This document shows positions 44,023 through 53,617 of a DNA stretch of 64,000 bases, piece by piece. The first letter of the stretch is position 1, and the number at the start of each line of letters is the position of its first letter. The notes under the pieces are model-generated. The model made no database searches. It saw nothing but the letters and a program-made list of their open reading frames with translations, and was not told the DNA's origin. Source of the stretch: Mesorhizobium loti. GTDB lineage: Bacteria > Pseudomonadota > Alphaproteobacteria > Rhizobiales > Rhizobiaceae. A program made the translations under genes and the position numbers. The DNA lies in contig CP050293.1 of assembly GCA_014189435.1 (NCBI GenBank), forward strand, positions 4,593,001-4,657,000, read 5' to 3'.

Positions 44023-45762
44023 ATGAGCGGCGAGGACGATTTCCGCATCCGGCCTGGCCGCATCCGCTCGACCCGCGCACAGCAGGCGCGGCCCTTCATC
44101 GCCCAGGCGCTCGCCGCCGCCCAGCGCGCCGGCGGTAGCGTCTCGCGCTCCGGCAAGATCAGCTCGGGCAACCACTCGCGTTTCGGGCGCGGTCAGCGCG
44201 CGACCGTACAGGCCAATCGTTTGCTCACCAGCCGCTCGCGCAACACGGTGATCAAGACGCGCGTCGTCCGGCACAGCGCTCGGGCCGCGCCGCTCAGCGC
44301 CCACCTCAGCTATCTGCGGCGCGAGGGTGTCACCCGGGATGGAGAGAAAGCCCGGCTGTTCGGGCCGGAGACCGAGGACGCCGATCCCAAGGCCTTCGCG
44401 GAGCGGACCCAGGACGACCGCCATCATTTCCGCTTCATCGTCTCGCCCGAGGACGCGACGGAGATGTCCGACCTCAAGACCTTCGCCCGCGACCTGATGG
44501 GCCAGATGGAAAAGGACCTCGGCACGAAGCTCGATTGGGTCGGCGTCGATCACTGGAACACGGACAATCCGCACGTCCATATCATCCTGCGCGGGCGCAA
44601 CGATGACGGCCAGGACCTCGTGATCTCGCGCGACTACATCAAGGAAGGCATGCGTGCCCGCGCGCAGGATCTCGTCACCCAGGAGTTGGGACCGCGCACC
44701 GATCACGAGATCCGCCGCAATCTCCAACGGCAGACCGAGGCGGAACGCTGGACCAATCTCGATCGCCAGCTTGCCCGTGACAGCTACCGCACCGGCGTTG
44801 TCGATCTTGCCCCGCACCCCGATCGCCGGCCCGACGAATTCCATGCGATGAAGGTCGGTCGGCTGCGGAAGCTGGAGACGCTCGGCCTCGCCGACCAGAT
44901 CGGCCCCGGCCAATGGGCCGTGTCCGAGAATGCCGAGGCGACCCTGCGCGAGCTGGGCGAGCGTGGCGACATCATCAAGCGCGTTCATCGCGGCCTAACC
45001 GAACGCGGCATCGAACGGGGCGCGGCGAGCTATGTGCTCGCCGGCGAGAGCCTCAGCGATCCTGTCGTCGGCCGGCTGGTCGATCGGGGTCTCGACGATG
45101 AGCTGAAAGGCACGGCCTATGCCGTGGTCGACGGCACGGACGGGCGAACCCATCACATCAAGCTGCCCGACCTCGACGCCGCCGGCGACAGCGCGCCGGG
45201 CTCGATCGTCGAGCTGCGCAAATTCGACGACGCGCAGGGACGCAGGCGGGTCGCACTCGCCGTCCGCTCCGATCTCGACATCTCCGCCCAAGTCCATGCG
45301 ACCGGCGCAACCTGGCTCGACCGGCAGGCGATCGCCCGCGAGCCCGTCGCACTCGGCGGTGGCGGCTTCGGTGCGGAGGTTCGCCAGGCGATGGACCGGC
45401 GCGCCGAGCATCTCGTCAGCCAGGGTCTCGCCGAGCGACAAACGCGCGGCATCAGCTTTTCGCCGGGGCTGATCGACACGCTCCGGCAGCGCGAGGTGGA
45501 GGCCCTTGGCGAGAAGCTCGCGGCCGAAACCGGGCGCCAGTTCATCAGGGCCGCAACGGGCGAGTATGTGGCGGGCACCTATCGCCAGCGCTTCGCGCTC
45601 GCTTCCGGCCGCTTCGCCATGATCGACGACGGCCTCGGCTTCCAGCTCGTGCCCTGGTCGCCGTCCCTCGAACGCCAGGTCGGTCAGCACGTCTCCGGTG
45701 TGTCGCGCGGCGCCGGCGGCGTCGACTGGAGCTTCAGCCGCAACCGCGGCCTCGGCATGTAG
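44023..45762 (+). CDS. rlxS: RlxS-like relaxase, DUF3363 family
   Basis: A 579-residue relaxase/mobilisation nuclease. The metal-binding triad is His177 in VGVDHWNTDNPHVHI with His184 and His186. The relaxase domain includes HSARAAPLSAHLSYLRREGV, and the DUF3363 C-terminus includes ARDSYRTGVVDLAPHPDRRP. ATG 44023 is preferred over the upstream frame to 43984, which runs into the putative oriT. It should nick oriT and pilot the strand through TraG. The gene starts the transfer block that continues with traG. Confidence 0.9.
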   Translation: MSGEDDFRIRPGRIRSTRAQQARPFIAQALAAAQRAGGSVSRSGKISSGNHSRFGRGQRATVQANRLLTSRSRNTVIKTRVVRHSARAAPLSAHLSYLRREGVTRDGEKARLFGPETEDADPKAFAERTQDDRHHFRFIVSPEDATEMSDLKTFARDLMGQMEKDLGTKLDWVGVDHWNTDNPHVHIILRGRNDDGQDLVISRDYIKEGMRARAQDLVTQELGPRTDHEIRRNLQRQTEAERWTNLDRQLARDSYRTGVVDLAPHPDRRPDEFHAMKVGRLRKLETLGLADQIGPGQWAVSENAEATLRELGERGDIIKRVHRGLTERGIERGAASYVLAGESLSDPVVGRLVDRGLDDELKGTAYAVVDGTDGRTHHIKLPDLDAAGDSAPGSIVELRKFDDAQGRRRVALAVRSDLDISAQVHATGATWLDRQAIAREPVALGGGGFGAEVRQAMDRRAEHLVSQGLAERQTRGISFSPGLIDTLRQREVEALGEKLAAETGRQFIRAATGEYVAGTYRQRFALASGRFAMIDDGLGFQLVPWSPSLERQVGQHVSGVSRGAGGVDWSFSRNRGLGM

Positions 45763-45787
45763 CCCAATCAAGAAAGGAGTGCCCGCC

Positions 45788-47773
45788 ATGTCGGCGACCA
45801 AGATCCTCTGGGGCCAGATTCTCACCGTCTTCCTGATCGTGCTCATGACGACCTGGGCGGCGACGCAGTGGACGGCCTATCGGCTCGGCTTCCAGCCGCA
45901 GCTCGGACTCCCGTGGTTCGAATTGGTCGGCTGGCCGATCTACTATCCGCCCGCCTTCTTCTGGTGGTGGTATTTCTACGATGCCTATGCGCCGCCGATC
46001 TTCATCGAGAGCGCTTATATCGCGGCGTCTGGCGGCTTCATCTCAATCGCCGTCGCGATCGGCATGTCCGTCTGGCGGGCGCGTGAGGCGAAGAACGCCG
46101 AGACGTTCGGCTCCGCCCGGTGGGCCGATGCGCGCGAAGTGAGCGCCGCCGGCCTCACGGGCGCGGATGGCGTCATCCTGGGGAAGTTCGAGCGCGACTA
46201 TCTCCGCCACGATGGTCCCGAGCATGTGCTGTGCTTTGCGCCCACGCGATCCGGCAAGGGCGTCGGCCTGGTCGTGCCGTCGCTACTCACCTGGCCCGGC
46301 TCGGCGATTGTCCATGACATCAAGGGCGAGAACTGGACGCTGACGGCCGGCTTCCGGTCCCGGCACGGCCGCGTCCTGCTATTTGATCCGACCAACGCGA
46401 AGTCGGCCGCCTACAATCCGCTGCTCGAGGTGCGCCGCGGTGAATGGGAGGTCCGCGACGTCCAGAACATCGCCGACATCCTGGTCGACCCGGAAGGCTC
46501 GCTCGAGAAACGGAATCATTGGGAGAAGACTAGCCACGCGTTGCTGGTCGGCGCCATTCTGCACGTCCTCTACGCCGAGGCCGACAAGACCCTCGCGAGC
46601 GTCGCCGCCTTCCTCTCCGATCCAAAGCGGCCGATCGATTCGACCCTCGCCGCCATGATGAAGACGGCGCATCTCGGCGAGGCCGGACCGCATCCGGTGA
46701 TCGCCAGCGCCGCACGCGAGCTGCTGAACAAATCAGACAATGAGCGGTCGGGCGTGCTGTCCACCGCGATGTCGTTCCTCGGCCTATACCGCGATCCCGT
46801 AGTGGCAGAGGTCACACGCCGCTGCGACTGGCGCATCGTCGATATCGTCGGCGGCAAGCATCCAACGACGCTCTACCTCGTCGTGCCACCATCGGACATC
46901 AATCGGACCAAGCCGCTGATCCGCCTGATCCTCAATCAGATCGGCCGGCGGCTCACGGAGGATCTGAAGGCGAACGGCAACCGCCATCGTCTTCTCCTGA
47001 TGCTCGACGAATTTCCGGCCCTCGGCCGCCTCGACTTTTTCGAGAGTGCGCTCGCCTTCATGGCGGGATACGGCCTCAAAGCCTTCCTCATCGCCCAGTC
47101 GCTGAACCAGATCGAGAAGGCCTACGGGCCGAACAACTCGATCCTCGACAACTGCCATGTGCGCGTCAGCTTCGCGACCAACGATGAGCGGACCGCCAAA
47201 CGTGTGTCGGATGCGCTTGGCACCGCGACCGAGATGCGCGCGATGAAGAACTATGCCGGTCATCGCCTGTCGCCCTGGCTCGGCCACTTGATGGTCTCGC
47301 GCTCGGAAACGGCCCGGCAACTGATGACGCCCGGCGAAATCATGCAGCTTCCGCCATCCGACGAAATCGTCATGGTCGCCGGCACCCCGCCGATCCGCGC
47401 GAAGAAGGCGCGATATTATGAGGATCGCCGGTTTCAGGAGCGCATCTTGCCGCCGCCAAACCTTTTGAAGCCAACAGCCGCCCGACCGGACGACTGGAGC
47501 ACGCTGCCCCTTCCGGTGAAGCCGGCGGTGGCGACGGCTACCGGCGGCGGCGGATCGGAAGATGAGGACACGACCGACTCCGAGCGCCGGCACCAGCCGG
47601 AACTGAGCCGCTCAAAACCCGTCGAGACTAAGCAACCCATCGAAAACGAATTCGAGATCGACCCCCGCGACGACGCCGACGAGGATGCCGCACGTCTCTC
47701 GCGCATGAGCCAGACCATGCGCCAGGTGGCACGCCAAGCCTCGCTCGATCCCAACGACGGCATCGAGCTTTAG
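45788..47773 (+). CDS. traG: VirD4/TraG-type coupling protein
   Basis: A 661-residue type IV coupling ATPase. Two N-terminal membrane spans (residues 7-27 and about 75-95) are followed by Walker A APTRSGKGVG near residues 150-159, Walker B LLMLDEFPALG near 403-413, and the FFESALAFMAGYGLKAFLIA and QSLNQIEKAYG motifs. The C-terminal tail is acidic. It links the relaxase-bound strand to the Trb channel at the inner membrane. ATG 45788 follows AAAGGAG. Confidence 0.93.
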   Translation: MSATKILWGQILTVFLIVLMTTWAATQWTAYRLGFQPQLGLPWFELVGWPIYYPPAFFWWWYFYDAYAPPIFIESAYIAASGGFISIAVAIGMSVWRAREAKNAETFGSARWADAREVSAAGLTGADGVILGKFERDYLRHDGPEHVLCFAPTRSGKGVGLVVPSLLTWPGSAIVHDIKGENWTLTAGFRSRHGRVLLFDPTNAKSAAYNPLLEVRRGEWEVRDVQNIADILVDPEGSLEKRNHWEKTSHALLVGAILHVLYAEADKTLASVAAFLSDPKRPIDSTLAAMMKTAHLGEAGPHPVIASAARELLNKSDNERSGVLSTAMSFLGLYRDPVVAEVTRRCDWRIVDIVGGKHPTTLYLVVPPSDINRTKPLIRLILNQIGRRLTEDLKANGNRHRLLLMLDEFPALGRLDFFESALAFMAGYGLKAFLIAQSLNQIEKAYGPNNSILDNCHVRVSFATNDERTAKRVSDALGTATEMRAMKNYAGHRLSPWLGHLMVSRSETARQLMTPGEIMQLPPSDEIVMVAGTPPIRAKKARYYEDRRFQERILPPPNLLKPTAARPDDWSTLPLPVKPAVATATGGGGSEDEDTTDSERRHQPELSRSKPVETKQPIENEFEIDPRDDADEDAARLSRMSQTMRQVARQASLDPNDGIEL

Positions 47774-47781
47774 GAGGCACC

Positions 47782-48216
47782 ATGGTAAAGCCTCCCAAAA
47801 AGCAGCGGCTATCCGTGTATCTCGAACCGGACGTCATGAAAGCGCTCGCCGCGCACGCCGCCCGGCGCGATCAATCCCTCTCCCTGATCGCGGAAGCCGG
47901 CATCGCCTCTTTCCTCTCGCCTGACGCCTCCGAACGGCAGGAGGCGGCGACGACGAAGCGGCTCGATCAGCTCGACCGGCGAATGGCACGCATGGAGCGC
48001 GACCTTGGCATCGCCGTCGAAACGCTGGCCGTCTTCATCCGCTTCTGGCTGACGACGAACCCGCCGCTACCGGAGCCTGCCCAGACTGCGGCGCGCGCCA
48101 AAGCCGGCGAGCGCTACGAGGCGTTCGTCACCGCGCTCGGCCGCCGACTCGCTCACGGGCCGAAGCTTCGGCAAGAGATTTCGGAGGACATCGCGCCCGC
48201 GCATGACGCGGAATAA
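47782..48216 (+). CDS. Ribbon-helix-helix (CopG-like) protein
   Basis: A 144-residue protein. The N-terminal RLSVYLEPDVMKALAAHAAR and SLSLIAEAGIASFL form a ribbon-helix-helix. A coiled-coil-like stretch (TTKRLDQLDRRMARMERDLG) and a hydrophobic helix follow. It begins eight bases past traG and precedes the trb operon, a position at which CopG-like regulators commonly occur on these elements. It may bind oriT or the trb promoter. Confidence 0.8.
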   Translation: MVKPPKKQRLSVYLEPDVMKALAAHAARRDQSLSLIAEAGIASFLSPDASERQEAATTKRLDQLDRRMARMERDLGIAVETLAVFIRFWLTTNPPLPEPAQTAARAKAGERYEAFVTALGRRLAHGPKLRQEISEDIAPAHDAE

Positions 48217-48385
48217 TCACGGCTGCGTCTGCCGCAAGTATTCCGCCATTCCGCCGTTTCCCTGTCTTTGTACGCCACAGTACGACGACCACATTATGGT
48301 TGTTGTCAGGCCATGATTTCTGCCTCTCCTACTCATCCCCGATCCAGGGCCGCGCTTCGCGGACCCGCAAAAGGACGGGGACGAC
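48217..48385 (+). promoter_or_regulatory. Probable trb operon control region
   Basis: A 169-bp gap before trbB. It contains the tandem ATTCCGCCATTCCGCC and a loose dyad, ACGACCAC...GTTGTTGT, around 48283-48305, which could bind a regulator such as the adjacent ribbon-helix-helix protein or a LuxR/TraR-like activator. No canonical tra box is present. The trb genes that follow overlap or nearly touch, so this is the only obvious promoter for the block. Confidence 0.4.
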
Positions 48386-49369
48386 GTGGCGGCCAATCAC
48401 CAGAAATCGCAGGCGATCCTTCGCGGCGCGCGCATGCTGCGCACCGCCCTCGGGCCGGCGATCGCCCGGTTTCTGGAAGACCCTGCGATCGTCGAGGTGA
48501 TGCTCAACCCCGATGGGCGGCTCTGGGTCGACCGTCTTTCCGAAGGGCTTTCCGACACAGGTGAAGTGCTGTCGCCTTCGGACGGCGAGCGGATCATCCG
48601 GCTCGTCGCCCACCATGTCGGCGCGGAGGTTCATCCCGGCGCCCCGCGTGTCTCGGCCGAGCTGCCCGAAACGGGGGAGCGGTTCGAGGGATTGTTGCCG
48701 CCGGTGGTATCCGCGCCGGCCTTCGCGATCCGTAAGCCTGCCGTCGCCGTGTTTACGCTCGACGATTATGTCGCCGCCGGGATCATGGTGGCGGATCAGG
48801 CCGAGACGCTGCGCCAAGCCGTCGCCGGACGGCGCAACATCCTCGTCGCCGGAGGCACATCCACCGGCAAAACGACCCTCACCAACGCACTGCTCGCCGA
48901 GGTCTCGAAGACCTCGGACCGGGTCGTCCTGATCGAGGACATTCGCGAGCTGCAATGCGCCGCGCCCAATCTGGTCGCGATGCGGACAAAGGACGGCGTC
49001 GCCTCGCTCTCCGATCTCGTCCGCTCCTCGCTTCGCCTGCGCCCCGATCGCATCCCGATTGGAGAGGTGCGCGGCGCTGAGGCACTCGATCTGCTGAAGG
49101 CCTGGGGCACCGGACATCCCGGCGGCGTCGGAACGATCCACGCCGGCACGGCCATCGGGGCGCTGCGCCGCATGGAGCAGCTGATCCAGGAAGCCGTGGT
49201 CACCGTCCCGCGCGCTCTGATCGCCGAGACGATTGACCTGGTCGCCGTGCTGTCCGGTCGCGGCGCGTCGCGCCGCCTCACCGAACTCGCCCGTATCGAG
49301 GGCCTTGGCCCCGACGGCGACTACCGCGTCACCCCCGCAAGCCAGCCCCTCACAGGAGACCCGTCATGA
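48386..49369 (+). CDS. trbB: Conjugal transfer ATPase TrbB
   Basis: A 327-residue VirB11-type traffic ATPase with Walker A GGTSTGKT at residues 156-163, the Asp box [10 protein letters not shown], and [12 protein letters not shown] as the Walker B/His box. It starts at GTG 48386 with [13 protein letters not shown]. It forms a hexamer on the cytoplasmic side and drives pilus assembly and substrate transfer. It is the first gene of the trb operon; trbC overlaps its stop. Confidence 0.93.
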   Translation: MAANHQKSQAILRGARMLRTALGPAIARFLEDPAIVEVMLNPDGRLWVDRLSEGLSDTGEVLSPSDGERIIRLVAHHVGAEVHPGAPRVSAELPETGERFEGLLPPVVSAPAFAIRKPAVAVFTLDDYVAAGIMVADQAETLRQAVAGRRNILVAGGTSTGKTTLTNALLAEVSKTSDRVVLIEDIRELQCAAPNLVAMRTKDGVASLSDLVRSSLRLRPDRIPIGEVRGAEALDLLKAWGTGHPGGVGTIHAGTAIGALRRMEQLIQEAVVTVPRALIAETIDLVAVLSGRGASRRLTELARIEGLGPDGDYRVTPASQPLTGDPS

Positions 49370-49698
49370 TCCAGCATACCCTGCGCATCCGCCGCCACAT
49401 CGCCACGGCGGTGTCAGTCACCTTTCTCACGCTGGCGCTCGCCCCCGCCGCCCACGCCACGGGATCCTCAATGCCGTGGGAAGCACCACTGCAGAAAATT
49501 CTCGATTCGATCGAGGGTCCGGTCTCCAAGATCATCGCGGTCATGATCATTATCATCACCGGCCTGACACTCGCTTTTGGCGACACGTCGGGCGGCGCAC
49601 GCAAACTGATCCAGATCGTCTTCGGTCTGTCGATTGCCTTCGCCGCGTCCAGTTTCTTCCTGTCGTTCTTCTCGTTCGGCGGCGGGGCGCTCGTCTGA
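49366..49698 (+). CDS. trbC: Conjugal transfer pilin TrbC
   Basis: A 110-residue prepilin with a long signal sequence ending APAAHA, then two hydrophobic segments (KIIAVMIIIITGLTLAFG and LIQIVFGLSIAFAASSFFLS) around a short basic loop. It is probably cleaved and cyclised by TraF into the mature pilin. The ATG overlaps the trbB stop and its stop overlaps trbD, showing tight coupling. Confidence 0.9.
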   Translation: MIQHTLRIRRHIATAVSVTFLTLALAPAAHATGSSMPWEAPLQKILDSIEGPVSKIIAVMIIIITGLTLAFGDTSGGARKLIQIVFGLSIAFAASSFFLSFFSFGGGALV

Positions 49699-49979
49699 TG
49701 GCCGACGGCGCCGACAATGGCGGTGAGCTGCCGGGCCTCTCGGTCCCGGTCCATCGGGCGCTGACCGAGCATATCCTGCTCGGCGGCGCTCCGCGCTCGA
49801 TCGCCATCCTCAACGGTACGCTCGCCGCCGCGCTTGGCCTCGGCCTTCGCCTCTGGCTGGTCGGTCTCGGGCTCTGGGCTCTCGGCCACTTCGCGGCTGT
49901 CTGGGCCGCCAAGCGCGATCCGCAATTCGTCGACGTCGTGCGCAAGCATCTGCGCATCCCCGGCCACCTGTCGCTCTGA
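49698..49979 (+). CDS. trbD: Conjugal transfer protein TrbD
   Basis: A 93-residue VirB3-family membrane protein with the opening LSVPVHRALTEHILLGGAPR and one or two hydrophobic segments (LAAALGLGLRLWLVGLGLWAL). TrbD works with TrbE in the inner-membrane complex. It overlaps trbC by the ATGA arrangement and is followed by trbE after 12 bases. The length is normal. Confidence 0.9.
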   Translation: MADGADNGGELPGLSVPVHRALTEHILLGGAPRSIAILNGTLAAALGLGLRLWLVGLGLWALGHFAAVWAAKRDPQFVDVVRKHLRIPGHLSL

Positions 49980-49991
49980 GCAGGAACGACG

Positions 49992-52448
49992 ATGATGAAC
50001 CTCGCCGAATATCGCAACCGCAACACCCGACTCGCGGACTTCCTGCCCTGGGTCGCTCTGGTCGGCAAAGGCATCGTGCTGAACAAGGACGGCAGCCTGC
50101 AGCGCACCGCGCGCTTCCGCGGCCCCGACCTTGACAGTGCGGTGCCGGCCGAGCTGGTCGCGGTCGCAGGCCGTCTCAACAACGCCTTCCGTCGCCTGGG
50201 TTCCGGCTGGGCGATCTTCGTCGAGGCGCAGCGCCATGGCGCCGCGACCTATCCCGCCAGCATGTTCGCCGACAGCGCCTCCGCCTTGGTCGATGCCGAA
50301 CGCAAGGCCGATTTCGAGGAAGCCGGCGCGCATTTCGAGTCCAGCTACTTCCTGACTTTCCTCTATCTGCCGCCGGTCGAGGACGCGGCGCGGGCCGAAA
50401 CCTGGCTCTACGAGGGCCGCGATCACGCCGGCGTCGACGCGCACGAGATCCTGCGCGGCTTCGCCGACCGCACCGATCGCATCCTCCAGCTCATCGACGC
50501 CTTCATGCCGGAATGCGCCTGGCTCGATGACGGCGAGACGCTGACCTATTTGCATTCGACGGTCTCGACGAAGCGGCATCGCGTCCGCGTCCCCGAAACG
50601 CCGATGTATCTCGATGCACTGCTCGCCGATCAACCACTCACCGGCGGGCTGGAGCCGCGCCTGGGCGATGCGCATGTCCGCATCCTCACCATTGTCGGCT
50701 TCCCGACCGCGACCACGCCCGGCATCCTCGACGAGCTGAACCAGCTGGCCTTTCCCTATCGCTGGTCGACGCGCGCCATTCTGCTCGACAAGACCGACGC
50801 GACCAAGCTGCTGACCAAGATCCGGCGGCAATGGTTCGCCAAGCGCAAATCGATCGCCGCCATCTTGAAAGAGGTGATGACGAACGAGGCCTCCGCCCTC
50901 GTGGACACCGATGCTTCTAACAAGGCGGCCGATGCCGACATGGCGTTGCAGGAGCTGGGCGCGGACTACGCCGGCCAAGCCTATGTGACCGCGACGATCA
51001 CGGTCTGGGACGATGATCCGCGCATCGCCGCCGAGAAGTTGCGGATGGTCGAGAAAGTCATCCAGGGCCGCGACTTCACCGCAATGCCCGAGACGATCAA
51101 CGCTGTGGAAGCCTGGCTCGGCTCGCTGCCCGGCCATGTCTACGCCAATGTCCGCCAACCCCCGATCAACACATTGAATCTCGCCCACATGATCCCGCTG
51201 TCGGCGGTGTGGGCGGGACCGGAACGGGACGAGCACTTCGCAGCACCCCCACTGCTGTTCGGCAAGACCGAAGGCTCGACCCCATTCCGGCTTTCCATCC
51301 ATGTGGGCGACGTCGGCCATACTCTGATCGTTGGTCCGACCGGCGCCGGCAAGTCGGTGCTGCTGGCGCTGATGGCGCTGCAATTCCGACGCTATCCCCA
51401 AAGCCAAGTCTTCGCCTTCGACTTCGGCGGATCAATCCGCGCCGCGGCGCTCGCCATGCGTGGCGACTGGCACGATCTCGGCGGTGGCCTCACCGAAGGC
51501 TCAGACGACAGCGTGTCGCTTCAACCGCTCGCACGCATCGAGGATGTCGCCGAGCGCGCCTGGGCCTCCGATTGGCTAGTCGCGATCCTGATACGCGAGA
51601 GTGTGCCCGTCACGCCCGAGGTGAAGGAACATCTTTGGTCGGCGCTCTCCTCGCTGGCCTCCGCACCAATCGCCGAGCGGACGTTGACGGGTCTGTCTGT
51701 CCTGCTTCAGTCGAACGACCTGAAGCAGGCGTTGCGGCCCTATTGCGTTGGCGGTCCCTATGGACGGCTGCTCGACGCGGAGGCCGAGCATCTGGGTGAG
51801 GCCAATGTTCAGGTCTTCGAGACCGAAGGACTTATCGGCACTGGCGCGGCTGCCGCTGTGCTCGCCTATCTCTTTCACCGTATCGAGGATCGCCTAGACG
51901 GTCGCCCGACACTGCTGATCGTCGACGAAGGCTGGCTCGCGCTGGACGACGAGGGTTTCGCCGGGCAACTCCGCGAATGGCTGAAGACGCTCCGCAAGAA
52001 GAACGCCAGCGTCATCTTCGCCACCCAGTCGCTCTCGGATATTGACGGCTCGGCGATCGCGCCGGCCATCATCGAAAGCTGCCAGACCCGCGTCTTGCTC
52101 CCGAACGAGCGCGCGATCGAGCCGCAGATCACGGCTATCTATCGCCGCTTCGGGCTCAACGATCGCCAGATCGAGATCCTCGCGCGGGCGATGCCCAAGC
52201 GCGACTATTACTGCCAATCCCGGCGCGGCAACCGGCTGTTCGAGCTGGGCCTGTCGGACGTGGCGCTCGCGCTTTGCGCCGCATCATCGAAGCAGCATCA
52301 GGCGCTGATTGCGGAGGTTCACGCCCGCAGCGGCACGGACGGGTTCCTCGCGGAGTGGCTCGCCGAAAACCGGCTTGCCTGGGCCGCCGACCTCATCGCC
52401 GACCTCACCAACGTCACTCCTCAAACCGATCCGGAGGCACGCCCATGA
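49992..52448 (+). CDS. trbE: Conjugal transfer ATPase TrbE
   Basis: An 818-residue VirB4-type ATPase. Walker A GPTGAGKS lies near residues 448-455 and Walker B LLIVDEGWLAL near 640-650, followed by FATQSLSDIDGSAIA. The N-terminal CagE/TrbE domain starts NLAEYRNRNTRLADFLPWVA. It is the main energiser of the channel and interacts with TrbD. Tandem ATGs at 49992 and 49995 make the exact start uncertain by one codon. Its stop overlaps trbJ. Confidence 0.93.
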   Translation: MMNLAEYRNRNTRLADFLPWVALVGKGIVLNKDGSLQRTARFRGPDLDSAVPAELVAVAGRLNNAFRRLGSGWAIFVEAQRHGAATYPASMFADSASALVDAERKADFEEAGAHFESSYFLTFLYLPPVEDAARAETWLYEGRDHAGVDAHEILRGFADRTDRILQLIDAFMPECAWLDDGETLTYLHSTVSTKRHRVRVPETPMYLDALLADQPLTGGLEPRLGDAHVRILTIVGFPTATTPGILDELNQLAFPYRWSTRAILLDKTDATKLLTKIRRQWFAKRKSIAAILKEVMTNEASALVDTDASNKAADADMALQELGADYAGQAYVTATITVWDDDPRIAAEKLRMVEKVIQGRDFTAMPETINAVEAWLGSLPGHVYANVRQPPINTLNLAHMIPLSAVWAGPERDEHFAAPPLLFGKTEGSTPFRLSIHVGDVGHTLIVGPTGAGKSVLLALMALQFRRYPQSQVFAFDFGGSIRAAALAMRGDWHDLGGGLTEGSDDSVSLQPLARIEDVAERAWASDWLVAILIRESVPVTPEVKEHLWSALSSLASAPIAERTLTGLSVLLQSNDLKQALRPYCVGGPYGRLLDAEAEHLGEANVQVFETEGLIGTGAAAAVLAYLFHRIEDRLDGRPTLLIVDEGWLALDDEGFAGQLREWLKTLRKKNASVIFATQSLSDIDGSAIAPAIIESCQTRVLLPNERAIEPQITAIYRRFGLNDRQIEILARAMPKRDYYCQSRRGNRLFELGLSDVALALCAASSKQHQALIAEVHARSGTDGFLAEWLAENRLAWAADLIADLTNVTPQTDPEARP

Positions 52449-53212
52449 CCCGTTCCGTTCGTTCCCACTCGCGTGCCGCTCGGCTCGCCTTCTCCATTCT
52501 GGCCGCACCTTTGGCGCTGTCACCGCTGCTCACCGCGCCGGCCCAAGCCATCATCGTCTACGATCCCACCAATTACGCGCAGAACGTTCTTCAGGCTGCC
52601 CGCGCGCTCGAGCAGATCAACAACCAGATCACCTCGCTGCAGAACCAGGCGCAGTCACTGATCAATCAGGCGCGCAACCTCGCGAGCTTGCCATACTCGT
52701 CACTGCAGCGGCTTCAGCAGTCCGTGCAGCGGACGCAACAGCTCCTCACTCAAGCGCAGAACATCGCCTACAATGTGCAGAACATCGACCAGGCGTTCCG
52801 CACAACCTATGGCAACGCGTCGATGACCGCGTCTGACCAGCAGCTCGTCGCCGGCGCGCGGGAGCGCTGGCAGAACACGGTCGGTGGCTTGCAGGATGCG
52901 ATGCGCGTCCAGGCCGGCGTCGTCGGCAACATCGACACGAACCGAACCCAAATGTCGGCGCTGGTCGGGCAGAGCCAGGGCGCTACCGGCGCGCTGCAGG
53001 CGACACAGGCGGGCAATCAGCTTCTCGCCCTGCAAGCGCAGCAGCTCGCCGACCTAACGGCTGTGGTGGCCGCAAACGGTCGCGCGCAGAGCCTGTCCGA
53101 AGCGGAGCGCTCAGCCGCTGCCGAGCAAGGTCGCGAGCAGCGCCGTCGCTTCCTGACGCCGGGCAGCGGCTACCAGCCGGGCAATGCCCGCATGTTCCCG
53201 AACGCCAACTGA
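52445..53212 (+). CDS. trbJ: Conjugal transfer protein TrbJ
   Basis: A 255-residue VirB5-like minor pilin with a signal peptide ending TAPAQA, the mature start IIVYDPTNYAQNVLQAARAL, and long helical coiled regions rich in Gln and Asn (INNQITSLQNQAQSLINQAR). It sits at the pilus tip in related systems. ATG 52445 overlaps the trbE stop. Confidence 0.9.
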   Translation: MTRSVRSHSRAARLAFSILAAPLALSPLLTAPAQAIIVYDPTNYAQNVLQAARALEQINNQITSLQNQAQSLINQARNLASLPYSSLQRLQQSVQRTQQLLTQAQNIAYNVQNIDQAFRTTYGNASMTASDQQLVAGARERWQNTVGGLQDAMRVQAGVVGNIDTNRTQMSALVGQSQGATGALQATQAGNQLLALQAQQLADLTAVVAANGRAQSLSEAERSAAAEQGREQRRRFLTPGSGYQPGNARMFPNAN

Positions 53213-53223
53213 GGGGCGCGGCC

Positions 53224-53613
53224 ATGGACGGCAAGATGCTCGCCCGACTCGGCACCGTCGTGTTTGTCGCAATCGCAGTGACTGCGAGCGCGATCCAGAT
53301 GAGCCGGAAAGAAGAAGCGCCCGAGGCGTGGCCGTCCGGCCGCGCCGCCGTGACCGCGGCCGACCCGTTGCGCGACGAGCTGATCCGCTGCCAGGCGCTC
53401 GGCGAAGCCGGTCCCCGCGACCTCGCATGCCTGCGGGCTTGGGCTGAAAACCGCAACCGCTTCCTTGCGCCCGGCGCGCGACCTGCCGAGCGACTGCCGG
53501 ACATGCCGCCAGCGCCGCGAAACGACACCACTCCCCAACCGGGCCGCACCGATCAGCCAGCCGTGGAGCCCGCCGCGCCGATCGCGCCGCCGCAGCTCGA
53601 CGAAGCGAGATAA
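53224..53613 (+). CDS. TrbK-alt-type entry-exclusion protein
   Basis: A 129-residue protein with an N-terminal span (LARLGTVVFVAIAVTASAI) and a Cys-containing central stretch (PLRDELIRCQALGEAGPRDL and CLRAWAENRNRFL), followed by a Pro-rich tail. This is the arrangement of TrbK-alt proteins, putative exclusion factors found between trbJ and trbL. It would reduce redundant transfer into cells that already carry the element. Direct evidence for that role is lacking. Confidence 0.82.
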   Translation: MDGKMLARLGTVVFVAIAVTASAIQMSRKEEAPEAWPSGRAAVTAADPLRDELIRCQALGEAGPRDLACLRAWAENRNRFLAPGARPAERLPDMPPAPRNDTTPQPGRTDQPAVEPAAPIAPPQLDEAR

Positions 53614-53617
53614 CATC

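Noticed and set aside
43775..44026. Small frame between transglycosylase and relaxase
   Set aside because: It overlaps the repeats of the likely oriT and encodes no recognisable sequence.
48283..48305. TraR-type tra box before trbB
   Set aside because: The dyad is too imperfect and does not match the known tra box; kept only as a generic control region.
49350..51407. Minus-strand frame of 685 codons across trbD-trbE
   Set aside because: It is the antisense of conserved trb genes with intact motifs; no independent motif was seen.
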